Shown: one piece after another, positions 48,420 through 60,552 of the stretch
How the letters are laid out: each line of letters starts with the position of its first letter
Position numbering within the stretch: the first letter of the stretch is position 1
Origin: Vespa crabro
Lineage: Eukaryota; Arthropoda; Insecta; Hymenoptera; Vespidae
Length of the DNA: 64,000 nt
Reading direction: 5' to 3'
Assembly: GCF_910589235.1 (NCBI RefSeq)
Contig: NC_060970.1
Span: forward strand, 1,205,001 to 1,269,000
Made by a program: the position numbers and the translations under genes
The notes under the pieces: model-generated
Seen by the model: only the letters and a program-made list of their open reading frames with translations
Told to the model about the DNA's origin: nothing
Database searches by the model: none

Positions 48420-49440
48420 ACGGAGGAAGGGTTGCGCAGATCTTAGGGTCCCTCAAAAACGGTAAAGTCCCGAGGCCTGATCTCATCGATGAGTGTATGC
48501 TTAAAAGAGCATTCGCCATCATTCCATCCCAACTCGTAAACCTTTTAAATGGATGCCTTCAATGGGGTATCTTCCCGTCTTTTTGGAAAGAGGGCTCTTT
48601 ATGAGCACTCCTGAAGGGCGACAACAAAGAAACGGAAGACACCGAGCCCAACCATTTGAAATGCCTTCTCTCTGTCATATAGAGAGTTTTGAAAAGACTG
48701 CTGAAGCTGCGCCTCATCGAAACTTCCATTGCGCGGGGAAGAATATCAGACAGACTACTAGGGTTTTTCCAGGGACGTTTCACAGATGACGCAATCGTAG
48801 ATATGCGTCCAATAGTTTCTGACTCCTAACGGAGATATGTCTTCGTGTTGTTATTTGACATCTCGAGAGCCTTCAGCAACGTTTGGTGGCATCTAGTTCT
48901 CTAGGCACTCCAAGATCAGGACTGTTCACGGAACGCCTTTAAAGTGATGACTAGCTACTTCGCCGACCGTAAAATTTCCCTGGGAGAACGTGAGGTCTCA
49001 AAGCATGCCTCTAGATGACGTCCGCAAGGATCGGTCCTCGCCCCCATCTGCTGCAAACTCATGTTCGACCAGCTCCTCAGGATCCTGGAGGAATTCTCGG
49101 AAGTCAACGCGATCGCGTACGGTGACGACCTGCTTGTCATCGTAGATGGAGACTCAAGGAATGAACTCGAAGGGAAAGGAAATCACGTGGTTAATAGCAT
49201 CACCGAATGGTGTACGTCTGCGAAATTGAAAATCTCCGAGCGTAAGAAGAATGCGATCGTTTTTAAGAGCGATTTGGTTAAAAGGAAACCTATTGGCAGA
49301 AGAGAAGGAATGCGTCCTGATGGAAAGCGGGAAACGGCGAAATAAAAACGACCTAGAGATCAGGCATCCCATCATAGAGATAGGAAAGAATACACTTAAA
49401 TTTATGAATTCCGTTAGAAACCTTTTGTTATAATTCAATA
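48420..49440 (+). pseudogene. Reverse transcriptase (LINE D)
   Basis: Pieces in several frames: ILGSLKNGKVPRPDLI, CLQWGIFPSFWKEGSL, ISDRLLGFFQGRFTDDAIV, LLFDISRAFSNVWW (motif A, Asp at 48856-48858), RPQGSVLAPI (motif B, 49018-49047), and NAIAYGDDLLVIVDGDSR with the catalytic YGDD at 49118-49129. Then GNHVVNSITEWCTSAKLKIS and KKNAIVFKSDLVKRKP (thumb side). The palm motifs are intact as residues, but stops and frameshifts separate them. YGDD rather than YADD is a minor variant. This domain would copy the element RNA at the nicked target. Confidence 0.88.
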
Positions 49441-50267
49441 AAGGGCTGAGGTTTACGACACATTGCCGTTACCTCAACGACAAGGTCGACCCATTTTTCG
49501 CAAAACTAGTTAGGTTAGCGGCTAGGGAATTGGGACTTCAATACTGCGCCCTCTGAGCGATCTATCGAGGCGTGTTTACACCAACGGTCATGTACGAGGC
49601 ATCAGGATTGTCTGTTCACTGCACGGAAGGTGATCTCAGAAAGTTAAGCACGACCCAGCGATCGGCACATCACGGCTACATCACGGTCACAACCGCATAT
49701 CGCACAACTGCAAATGAATCCCTCTGCTTTATAACAGCGGAGTCTACGATTAATCTCCAGTTACTCAAACGAACGGGACTATAAGACATTAGGAAAAATA
49801 GGTGCACAGGGACAGCACCGTTATAACCGGAAGGAACGAATATCAAACGCGCGATAGCAAGACAAGTCGATGAGAAAATCTCTAGGGTTTTGCAGTCTGG
49901 GTGGGAGAACTCCTCCAAAGGAAGGACAACATACGCCTTATTCCCGAACATCAAGGACAGGATGGGTGCCAGTTTCGTCTCTCCTATCAATTTCACATGT
50001 CAGTTTCTTGCAGGACAAGAAGCTATCAATGCCAAGCTGACGTCTCTGGACATCATCACGGAAGGAGCATGCGAGTGTGACGAAGAGGATACGGTTTCGC
50101 ATTACATCATCGGCTGTCCGGATTTAAAACAACAGAGAGAGGCACTGGAAGAAATTCTCCGTAATAAGTGTTGGCCGGAAGCAGCGAGACATCTTGTCAC
50201 TACTGCCAAGACCTTCTCCCTATTCGCGGAGTTTTGCAATGAATCCATCATCATAATGGATCATTAG
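49441..50267 (+). pseudogene. LINE D C-terminal domain with CCHC finger
   Basis: Frame 49890-50267 (125 codons) starts inside the domain, MQSGWENSSKGRTTYALFPNI. It contains MGASFVSPINFTCQF and the finger CECDEEDTVSHYIIGC (residues 61-76, CX1CX7HX4C), typical of the C-terminal end of R1-clade ORF2. The tail ends ESIIIMDH and a stop at the natural end. Upstream (49440-49890) frames are broken. The last ~125 residues being uninterrupted, with the finger intact, is notable in an otherwise ruined copy. Confidence 0.85.
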
Positions 50268-50608
50268 ATAATGACTCCTGTTCAGCCGGGTTTGTCGGAA
50301 TTCCGGTGACGGAGGTGGGTGACTGCAATGTTCTTGGGTTAGCCCACTCTCGAACAGGATACGGTCGGAGATCCTCGTACGCATCTTGCTATTTTTCCTT
50401 TTTTTCTTTTTTCCCTCCACCACCAAACTCTCACTAAAAAGCCAGCTATCTTTCCATTCCCATCCCATCCTACGGAACGAGAGCCAAGTCTCGTGACACT
50501 GTGAATGGGCCACCCGTCCTTCACCGTGCGCACGGCCTGCATGAACGTGGTGATGCGTTGCTGCGAAGATGTTGGTCGTGGCTAAGCCGTTCAGTCCTGC
50601 CTCGGCGG
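50268..50608 (+). other. 3' UTR of LINE D
   Basis: Parallel to 42405-42735 of copy C (shared AGCCGGG.TGTCGGA, TTTTTCTTTTTTCCCTCCACC-type pyrimidine run, CTATCTTTCCATTCC, GATGCGTTGCTG). It ends near GCCTCGGCGG, earlier than in C, and satellite resumes at ACAAATGCAG. No polyadenylation signal is evident before the end. Confidence 0.7.
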
Positions 50609-53600
50609 ACAAATGCAGTTGTCGGACCTGTAATTATTACGACTAGTCGGGCGAGCGTTAAGGGATTGTCTTGTGAACCTGCTGTCGGATTTGGAAATAT
50701 TCCGACTAGTCAAATATGCGAGTGTTTGAAGAAGTAAAGCTACGTCGGATTTGGAAATATTTCCATCAGTCGGATAATTTTATACGAGTTCTTATCGAAA
50801 GAATGCAGCTATCGGTATTGGAATTATTCCGACTAGGAAAGGCGATGTTATGCGAGTTATATTGGATCCAATGCGACGGTCGGTCGTCGAAGTATACCGT
50901 TTCGTCGAAGGAAATAAATGAGAGTAATAATCGTGCCCAATGCAGTTGTCGGACTTGGAAATATTCCGACTTGACGAAGGAAAATTAAGTTAGTGCTTTT
51001 GGAACTAATCCGACTGTCGGACCAGGAATTAATCTTCCTAGACGGGAGAAAAACAGGAGAGCGCCAATCGATTCAATGCAACTGACAAACTTGGAAATAT
51101 TCCGACTAGTCGCGAGAGAGTTGTGCGAATGCCTCTCGAACCTTTACAACTATCGAACTTGGAAATACTCCGATTAGTCCTGGGAGAGTTATAGGAGTGC
51201 CTCTCGAATGAATGCGACATTGGAACCTAGAAATAATACGACTAGTCAAGGGAATGATATGAGTCAGCTACTCGAACCAATTTGACTGTCGGACCTAGAC
51301 ACATTCTCACCAGTCAAGAAATAATGATGAGAGTGCCCCTCGAACAAATGTGATTTTCATACATGGAAATATTCCGAATAGTCGAGGGAAAGTTATGCTA
51401 GTGTTTCTAAAACCAAAGCGACATTCGGGCCAAGAAATATTCCGAATATTCGAGGAAAATTTATGCGAGTGCCTCTCGAACTAAAGCAATGTCGCATCTA
51501 CTAATGCTCCGTCTAGTCGACGGAGTGTTGAGAGAGTTCATCACGGACGAAAACGACTGTTGGAATTAGAAATATTCCAACTATCGATGGAAATTTATGC
51601 GAGTGGCTTGAGAACCAATGCGATTATCTCTTCTGGAAAAATTCCGGCTGGTCGAGAGAATGCTATTATAGTGCCACTCGAATAATTGCGACATACGAAG
51701 TTGAAAATATTCCGACAAGTCGAGGCTTAGTTGTACGAGTGCGTCTCGAACGAATGCGATTGTTAGACTTAGAAACTTTCCTACTAGTCGAGGAAAAGTA
51801 ATGAGAGTGCCACTCGGACCAATGCGGATGACGGACTTGGAAATATCCCGACTAGACGAAGGAAAGTAATGCGAGTTAATTCGTATAAATGCAGCTGTCG
51901 ATCTAGTAAATATTTCTATTAGTCGGAGGAACTTTGTGCGAGTGTATCTCGACTCATAGCGTATGTCAAACATGGAATCATTCTGAGTAGACGACGAAAT
52001 GTTATTCGAATGAATTGTGAACTAAATCGACTCTCGGTATTGGGAATATTCCCATTGGAGGAGGGCATGTTATGCGAGACCAGACGAGAATACGTTATTC
52101 GAGTGTCATATGAACCAAAGAGACTATCGGTATAAGGAATATTCCCAGTCGTCGAAGGAATGTTATCAATTTTCCTCCCGAACCAATACGGGTGTCGGAC
52201 TTCGAAATATTCAGATTAGACGAGGGAAACTTATGAGTGTGCTACACGAACGAAAGTGAATGTCGGACTTGGAACTATTACGACTAGTCGGGGGAATGTT
52301 ATACGAGATATATTGGAACCAATATATCTCAGTCGGACGTGGAAATATTTCGGATAATTGAGGAAAAATTATGTAAGTGACGCTAGAACTAGTGCTACGA
52401 TCGGATTTGGAGATATGCCGACTTGTTGAGTGAAAGTTATGCGAGTGGCTTTCCTTCAAATGCGGCTATCGGAGTAGGAATTACTTCGATTTGTCGGGGT
52501 AACTATGCGCAAGGGCAACTTGACCCATAGTACATGTCAATCATGGAATCATTCCGAATGCACGACGAAAAATTTTTCGAGTCTATTGCGAACTAAAGCG
52601 ACTGTCGGTATTGAAAATATTCTTATTGGTGGAGGGAAAGATATGCAATTGCCTTACAAACAATTGCAGATGTCTATCTTGGAAATATTCCTACTAGTCG
52701 ATGGAAAGTCATGCGAGAGCTTCTCAAACAAATACAGCTGTCGGGCTTGAATACGTCACGACTAGCCGACGGAAAGTTATACGAGAGCTTCTCGATTCAA
52801 TGAGTCTGACGAACATCCAAATAATCCGACTAGTCGTGGAAAATTATGCGAGAGCTTCTCGAACAAATACTGCTGTCGGTATTTGAACTATTCCGACGAG
52901 TTGGGGTAAGTTATGCAAGTTACTATGAAAACAATGTGACGGGCGAACTTGGAAGTATAACCATAAGTCCAGGGAAAGATATGCGAGTAACTCTCGAACA
53001 AATGCAGCTGACGGATTTGGGTATTCTTCGACAAGCCGAAGGATAGTCATGCGAGTACCACTAGAACCAATGTAGCTTTTGTAATTGGAAATATTACAAT
53101 TATTCGAGGGAAAGTTGTGCGCGTTTCTTGTAAACCAATGCGACTGTCTGACTTTGAAATATCCCGAATAGTCAATGAAAAGTTAAGCTGGTGCCTCTCG
53201 AACCATAATGGCTGTTAGACTTGAAAATATTTTAACTTTTCGAGGCAAAGATATGCGAATGTCTGTCGAAGCAATGCAGCTATGGACTTGGAAACATTCC
53301 GACAAGGCGTAGGAAAGTTATGCGAGTGATTGTAGAACCAATGCGGCTGTCGGACATGGAATTATTCCATCCTGACGAGTGAAAGGTATGCGAGTAATTC
53401 TCGAATAAATGAGACTGTCGGACTTGGAAATATACCGACTAGGAAAGAGAGAACTATCCGTGTGACTTGTGAATCAATTTGTCCTTCGGGCTTGGATATA
53501 ACCCGATTAGTCGAGGGAAAGTAGTGCAAGTGATTTGAGAATCAATGTGACTATCGGAAATGGAAAAGATCAGAGTATTCCAGGGAAATATATACATTCA

Positions 53601-56600
53601 CCTTTCGCACCAATGGGTCTGTCAGACTTCGAACCAATCCGATTAGTCGAGGAGAAGTTATATGTTTGCCTCTGTAACCAATGCGGTAGCCTGACTTGGA
53701 AATATTCCTACTAGTCAGGGTAAAGTTACGCAAGTGCCTCTCTATCCATTGAGGCTGTCAAACTTGGAAATATTCCAACTAGTCGAGGGAAATTTATACG
53801 AGTGCCTCTCAAAACAATGCTAATGTTGGAAGTAGCAATATTCTGGCTATTCGATGGAAAGCTTTATAAGTGCACCCTTATCAATGCAACTCTCGGACAT
53901 GGAAATACTTTTGATAGTCTAGTAATAGTTATGAGTGCCTCTAGTAACAATGCGATTGTCGGGACTAAAAATATTCCGACTATTCGAGTGAATGTTGTAG
54001 GAGCTCCTCTCAGAAAAATGCGACTGCCGGATCCAGTAATATTCCGACAAGTCGAGGAAAAGTTGTGCGAATGCCTATCGTACCATCTTGATTGTCGGAC
54101 TTGGAAATTTTCGGAATAGTCGACGGAAAGTTATGCTAGTGACGCTAGAGGCAATGCGACTGTCGGACTTGGAAATATCCGGACTAGTCTAGGAAAAGTT
54201 ATTCGAGGATGTTGTGATCTAAAGCGACTGTCTGGAATGAAAATATCCTGATAAGTTGAGGGAGAGTTATTCGAATTACTTATGAACCAATTCGACTGAC
54301 GGACTTAAAAATATTCCGATTAGTGGAGGTAAAGTCATGCGAGTTCCTCTCCAACTATTGCGACTGTTGTACATGGAAATATTTCGACTAGTCAAGGAAA
54401 TTATATGCGAGTGCCTCTAGTACCAAAGTGACTGTCGCACCTAGCAATGTTCCGGCGAGTCGAAGGTAATATGTGCGTGTCCCTCACGGAACATTGTGAC
54501 TGTCGCAATTGAAAATATTTCGTCTAGATGTGGGAAAGTTAGATGAGTGCTTATCAAACCAATGCGACTGTCGACCTGTAAATAGCCCGACTAGTCGATG
54601 GAAAGTTATATGGGTATCTATTGATATATGCGGCAGTCGGACTTTTAAATATTCCAACTTGTAGGGCGAAACTTATGGGAGTTCCTCTCGAACCAGATAG
54701 ACAGAACTAATCCGACTAGCCGAGGGGAGTTATGCGAGTCATTTCTGCACTAAAGAGACTGTCGGAACGGAATATAATTCGAGTGGCCGAAGGAATGTCA
54801 TGCGGAGCCTCTCTATCCAATGCGGCTATCGGACTACGAATTATTCCGACTAGTCTTGAAAACTTTGTACGAGTGCCACACAAACATAAGGGGATGTCGT
54901 ACTTGAAACCATTCCGACTACACGATGAAAAGTTCTTCGAGTGACTTGTGATCCAAAGCAGCTGTCGGAATTGGGAATATTCCCAAATATCGAGGAAAAG
55001 TTATCGTGTGCGTCTCGAACCAATGCGGATATCGAACTTGGATATATTCCGAATAGTCGGGAGAATGTTATGCGAATGCTTCTCGAATCAAAGCAGTTAT
55101 CGGACTTGGAAATATTTCGACTAGTCGAGGGAAGGCTTCGTGTTTGAATCTAGAAAAAATGCTTTTGACGGACTTTGAAATATCCTCACTAGTCGAGGAA
55201 ATTTTTGCCAGTGCATCTAAAAGAAATGCAGCTGTCGGACTAGGAAATATTTAGACAATTCGAAAGAAAGTTGTGCGAGTGTTTTGTGAACTATAGCAAC
55301 TGTTAGAATTGGGAATGTTCCCAGTGGTCAAGGTAATTTTATCGAATGCCACTCGGAACAAAACGACTGGCGGTCTTGGAATCATTCCAACGTGTCGAGG
55401 GAAATTTATGAGGGTGTCTCACGAACCAATGCAGCTGTAGTAATCGTATCTATTCCAACTAGTCGGGGAAAGTTAGGTGCGACTGTCGGGCTGGAGAATA
55501 TTCCGACTAGTCGAGTGAGAGTTATTCGTGTTCCTCTCTAACTAATGCGGCTGTCGGGATGTAAATTTCACAACTAATTGAAGCAAAGTTATGCGAGTAC
55601 CTTGTGAACCAAGGCGACCGTCAAGCTTGGAAATAACACGACTAGTCGCAGAATCGTTAAGCGACACTTTTCGAACGACAACGATTGTTGGATTTGGAAA
55701 TTTTCTGACTGATTGAGGAAAACTTATGCGATTGATTCTAGAACTAATGCAATTTTCCTAGTTGAAAATGTTCCCATTAAGCGGAGAATTTTATGCGAGT
55801 ACCTTTCGATCAGTATGAGCTATCGGAATTGGAAATATTCCTACTTCGAGTGAAAGTTATGCGTGTGCCTCTTGAAGCTATGCACCTATGATATTTGGAT
55901 ATATTCCAACTAATTGAGTGAATATTGTGCGAGTAATACTAGTTCTAATGCGACGGTCGCACTTGGATATATTCTGACTTGATGAGGGAACGTTATGCGA
56001 CTCATTCGATAACAAATGCCACCGTCGGACTTGGTAGTATTCCAACTAGTCGAGGAATAGATATGCGAGTGTCTTGTGAACCATCGCGGCTGTAGGTCTT
56101 AGAAATATTCGGAGTGACCGAGGAATACTTATGCGTGTTATTTTAGAACTAATACGACGTTCGAAGTTAAAAATGAACCTTTCGAAGAAATGCAGCCATA
56201 GGAATCGGAAATATTACGACTAGTCGAGGGGAAGTTATGCGTGTTATTCTAAACAAATACGAAGGTCGGTTTTGGAAATATCCCGATAAGTCGTTGGAAA
56301 TTTTTCCAAGTGTTTCTCGAACCAATGCTGCAGTCGGACTCGGAAATATTAGTGAGTCCTACTAGTCCTACTATTCGAGGGACTGCTTTGCATGAGATTT
56401 TAAAACTAATGCGAAGTACGCGCATCGAAATATTACGAAATGTCAAGTGAAAGATATGCGTGTGTCTCTGGAACGAATACAACGGTCGGACTTGGAAATA
56501 TACCGATAAGTACAGAGAAGGTTATGCGAGAGCCTCTCGAACCAATGCGTCTGCCGGACTTAGATATATTCCGATTAGTCATGGGAAACGTATGCAAGTG

Positions 56601-56624
56601 ATTCTTGAACCAACGGGACTTGGA
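50609..56624 (+). repeat. 68-bp satellite array, block 7
   Basis: About 88 monomers. Higher-order similarity: 51925-52070 matches 52495-52640 (CATGGAATCATTC landmark, offset 571 bp). 52709-52890 has alternating GCGAGAGCTTCTCGAACAAA monomers, a local dimer pattern. A subtype with the perfect palindrome GGGAATATTCCC occurs at about 52040 and 54975. No gene. Confidence 0.95.
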
Positions 56625-56850
56625 CCAGGTCCATTCACGCCCGTATATAAACAATGTATGTATACACACACTCACACCAAGATGGAAGCGACGCGTGAGA
56701 CAGGCGCCTCCTGAGCTACTCGGACCCTTTCCCGAAGTGGCCACACTAGAGCTACTCTCCTACGCGACCTAATGTTCGCACCCCTGTACACATACACACC
56801 TTGACGCTCACTAATACATCCTTCTCCTTCGACCGTTTCCTGCACCTCTC
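56625..56850 (-). other. 3' UTR of LINE E
   Basis: Non-coding on the minus strand, with TGTGTGTATACATACATTG-like TG/TA-rich sequence near the end (plus-strand 56650-56685). It starts with a small dyad TGGACC-A-GGTCCA at 56621-56633, overlapping the satellite joint. No clear A tail. Confidence 0.5.
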
Positions 56851-57600
56851 AGTGTCCTCCTTTGCACGCATGACCCGTCCAGTAAAGGTCTGGAAGCCAG
56901 ACCATTCCCCCGGGATAGTCAGGGAGACCAGGACTATCGCGGGAAGTGTTAGCTATTCCTCCCATTGCATCGATGAACTTATTCCTAGCATTTGTTCACG
57001 CCGAGCAGTCGACCATGGTGTGCTCTGCAGTATCCACTCTCCCCCTGCAGTGGAAAAACGTGGTGAGGGAATCTTCCTTATCTTACTAAAGTACGCCGAG
57101 AAACAGCCATGTCGGGTCATAAGCTGTGTGGTGTGAAATTCCGTTCTGATATAGAACGGCCTCCCATATACTCAGTTAACCATTCGGCAATAGCCGCCCT
57201 CTCAGGCACTATCGTTACTGCTGTTGATCCTACAAGCCCAGGTTCCTCAGACGTCCACTCTTCTATTGCCCTTCTTCTGGCATGAGCACTCAATAAAGTC
57301 TTGGTACACGGGGGAATAGGTTCCTCCGCGACTCTAACAGCCGCATGGGACTCCGTCAGCTGGAGTGCCAGATTAGCGAGAGGAATATTCCACGCAATCA
57401 TCATAGCCGCGTAGAAGGAGACCGTTCTATAGGCATAACACACCCGGATCGCCACCTTCCTCAGGAGGCTGCGAACAGCCAGCATGATCCTCATGTACGC
57501 CACGACGGCACACCACAAATCCGGCACCCATAAAGGAACACCGCGTGGATTATGCAGTTGTAGAGGTGTTGCTTCTTCTTTCCCGGTCCCTGAAGTTTCA
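56850..57600 (-). pseudogene. LINE E RT thumb and C-terminal domain
   Basis: The minus strand reads MVKYLGIVIDS, FRPHIEALLPKAKGILRSLRM and QHLYNCIIHAVFLYGCRICG (around 57725-57520), the R1-clade thumb. The 57117-57527 frame contains LRKVAIRVCYAYRTVSFYAAMMIAWNIPL and later RRAIEEWTSEE and ERAAIAEWLTEYMGGRS. The final part, LTGHGCF-like followed by a Cys/His region, is in broken frames near 57120-56950. Non-functional. Confidence 0.78.
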
Positions 57601-58620
57601 AAAGGACCATTCTAAGGGATCGTAGGATACCCTTCGCTTTAGGGAGAAGGGCCTCGATGTGGGGCCTGAACTACGTTATTGAATCTATTACTATGCCCAG
57701 GTATTTAACCATCTAGCATCGGGTTTCCGAAGACACTATCATAGGAAAGGTTCCACAACGTAGGGACCTAACGAGATCCCTGTGGGACCCCACAATACTC
57801 CTGTCTTTTCACGGTGCGTCCATGTCTGTTTGTATATGTTACGGTGCAATTGTCTAAGTAACTCCTGATGATGATCACCAGGTAGCATGGAAAGTTTTCT
57901 GCTCCACACCCTAACAATAACGGCCCACGGCACGGAGTTGAAAGCGATAGAGACATCCAGACTCACCAGGATATCCACTTTCCTGGCCTGCGTGGATGTC
58001 TACACAAATTTTTTAACATCGAGGACGGCATCTACAGTGGATCTGCCCGTCCAAAATCCATACTGTGATGGCGCAAGTGTCCGAGTCTCCTTTAAGTAAC
58101 ACTTGAGACGACCAACAACTACACGCTCGAATAGATTACCCAGTTCGCCAATCACGCATATGGGCCTATTTTATCCCGGTGAGTCCTAGGGCGCGTCACA
58201 TCTCTTTTTGATCATAACGAGCCTCGTTATTTACCACGCTGTCGGGAATCTTCCAGTCCCCAAGCATGCGGAGAAGCACTGCATCAACCATTTCCCACAT
58301 TGTGGCGAAGCAGCACGCACAATCACACCCGGTATCCCATCCAGTCCAGGAGCCTTTCTTCCTTTTCCTTTCCTGGCTGCAGCCAAGACCTCCTCCACAG
58401 AAATTGTCACCTCTGAGAGTGCAGGTCCCTGCGGCTCTTCAATTCCCGGTCTTTCTGGGAATAGTTCAGAGGGGATATTCTCCAGTACCTCATACTCCAG
58501 GGTTTTACCAACTGGTGGGGCATAAGACCTGAGTTTCCCCAGAACAATTTATGAGGTCTGCCCATGGATCATTCCCTATAAATTAAAAAGGTCCCTCCAG
58601 GAGTGCTTCTTAGCTTCCTT
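57601..58620 (-). pseudogene. LINE E reverse transcriptase, YxDD region deleted
   Basis: Minus-strand segments: GLDGIP-like finger motif near 58345, NRPICVIGELGNLFERVVVGRL near 58150, YGFWTGRSTVDAVLDV near 58040, VSLDVSIAFNSVPWAVI (motif A, 57964-57914), and GVPQGSR in a second frame (motif B, near 57775). After SLGPYVVEPFL the sequence jumps within about 20 bp to the thumb (MVKYLG), so the segment carrying the AYxDD box is missing. A +1/-1 frameshift separates motifs A and B. Confidence 0.85.
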
Positions 58621-59151
58621 AATGGCCTCAGTCAGTCCCTCATTGCGTCTCTTCGGTCGTCCAGGCACAGCACTATTCTCTTAATCTTCTTCTTTTTCCT
58701 AGCTCTGGAAGGTTTCCTTACTGTGGTCATCGCAAATGTCCGAAGGTTCATTAATTCCTCCGACCTCCAATAAGTACTATTACTATCGCGGGTTTGTACC
58801 CTCACCCGCGATATGGCCATGTCGCACGGTTGTTTCAGTGTAAACTGTGCCCACTTCACAAGTTTGTCTGCATAGTCCGCACTGGCCGTATTCTCCCCGC
58901 ACATAGTTCCACCCGTTCAATCCCCTGAAATGAGGGACACAACCAGGTAGTCCCGATCCAGGGAGTAAATCTTCTAATGAGGGGGCATTTTATATGTTGG
59001 GAGAGAATTTCGAACCCCTGTGACATCGATACTATAGCTAAATCTTACATATAGGTGGTCCGACAGGGACACTGCCTCTCCCACCCTCCAGTTTCTAGAG
59101 GTGGACGCCAGCTGCCGGCGTTCCCCACATTAGATCAATAACGCTCGACCC
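58621..59151 (-). pseudogene. LINE E endonuclease end and linker
   Basis: Around 59120-59035 the minus strand reads NWRVGEAVSLSDHLYVRF, the C-terminus of an R1-clade endonuclease with the SDH triplet at 59055-59063 intact. Upstream of it the rest of the endonuclease is absent: ORF1-like sequence abuts directly. The following frame (58632-58904) is MCGENTASADYADKLVKWAQF ... YWRSEELMNLR, matching the linker that precedes RT in this clade (WWxxEL). Confidence 0.75.
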
Positions 59152-60552
59152 CTATGGTCGAACGCACGCGTGACAGCCAACCTGGCTCAACGAACCCAGG
59201 TTCATATCTTCCAATCGGTCGGCCTTCTTATTTGGCCCATTGCCTCGTACCTGCCATATAAAGGCACTCATGAAGCCTTTCCTGCATGACATGCTGCCAA
59301 TCCCTAAATATTTAATGTTTTTGTTCTCTATGGCCCGGAGGAGTTCGTCTCTGTGCGTTGTCTCCTCGGTACAGGATAGGGAAATTGCAGCGATTTCCTT
59401 TTCTCTTAGCCTCCTCTTCTTTCTTCCCTGCGCTCTACTCCTCCTCTTCTCACTTTTCCTGGGGTCCGCTTGCTCCCGTAAGGATTCAGGTTCGAAGTTT
59501 CCTTTCTTTGATGAAGCGGGGGTGGTGCGTTCTCTTTCCTCCTCTGGACTCATCTCCTTTAACGGCTAGTCATCTCTACAAAATTCTTCTGGGGGATTAG
59601 TGCTTTACTCACACTTTCGGGTTTCGCAGGGGGTCGAATGGTCTCAGTACAGAATTTGGGGCCTTTGTGTGGACCACCAGATCCAGACGTTGCTCTGTTC
59701 AATGTCTACTGCTGCTTCGGATGCTGCAGCTGTTGCTGCATATTGCAGACAGCCTCCGCCAGCAACCTCACCCACTCGATTAACTGCTGTATTTCCGGCG
59801 TCGTTGTTTGAGTTCTCTCAGCCATGGGGTTTAATATTGCTTTCCTCTTATCTTTTCTAAGTCGGGCAACGTCATCCGTCATCTCGAGATTGCGCATATC
59901 CTAGGCCCGGAGTTCAGCCATTAACTGCGCCATGGCCTCCTTGGTTGAGGGAAGATCTCCTGTCCCATTTTGAAACCACTCCACTAAGGTTTTCATTATT
60001 TTTAGTACATCATTATGGGGGCGATACATTTTTCCTGAAACAGAGACATTAAAGTTTGTAGATTTTCTCCTCTCATTATCGGCAACTAGGGAATGCTTCG
60101 TGGCGAGACCCATGAACCTGCAGGACTCCTCCTTTAGTAAGTGGGTCTCTTCCGGTATTTCCTTGTTCCACTTGGCCATGTCTACTCTTAACTCCTCTTC
60201 ATCTGTGGAGTAGATATGGTGCCTCGCACGTTTGAGCATTCTCTCCAAGATTGGAAACTTCTAGCCGGAGCGCTGAATACTCTTCACGGCCCTGGCAGCC
60301 CTTTGCCACTCTTCCAAGTTTCTTTCTTTCCTTCCTGCCCTTGTTGGCGGATTGGATACACTGCATACCAAGTCGCCTTTCTGTAGTGTCCTTCCTGATG
60401 CAGTATCCCGAGCTGCGACTAGTCTGCCTACCTCGAGCTCCTTGCAATTGTTGGTTCGACGACGGCAGGTGGCCTGCCCTACAACCTTCTGACGACGTCA
60501 TGGAGTGGGTGTCCCTCCCACGCTCGCATATACCTTTAGCTGTACTGTCCAT
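59152..60552 (-). pseudogene. LINE E ORF1 (gag-like) remnants
   Basis: Three consecutive minus-strand frames: 60199-60552 (Lys/Arg-rich, DTTERRLGMQC), 59901-60248 (STDEEELRVDMAKWNKEIPE, IMKTLVEWFQNGTGDLPST; helical and charged), and 59152-59553 (an MSPEEERERTT start, an AQGRKKRRLREKEIAAISLS basic stretch, then HRDELLRAIENKNIKYLGI). Between them 59706-59897 gives a Gln-rich coiled-coil-like piece (AEAVCNMQQQLQHPKQQ). No zinc knuckle is left, consistent with a deletion joining ORF1 to the end of the endonuclease. Confidence 0.6.

Larger units (their letters stand above)
44885..50608 (+). mobile_element. R1-clade-like LINE, copy D (longest, defective)
   Basis: Most complete member of the + strand family, about 5.7 kb: tandem-repeat tract (44893-46030), ORF1 region (46180-47130), endonuclease (47100-47770), linker, RT (48420-49430), C-terminal domain with CCHC finger (to 50267) and 3' UTR. 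Its 5' junction with the satellite is at the same monomer position as copy A, and the hairpin GGAGA-T-TCTCC is kept. Stops and frameshifts occur in every domain. No target-site duplication could be identified. Confidence 0.88.
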
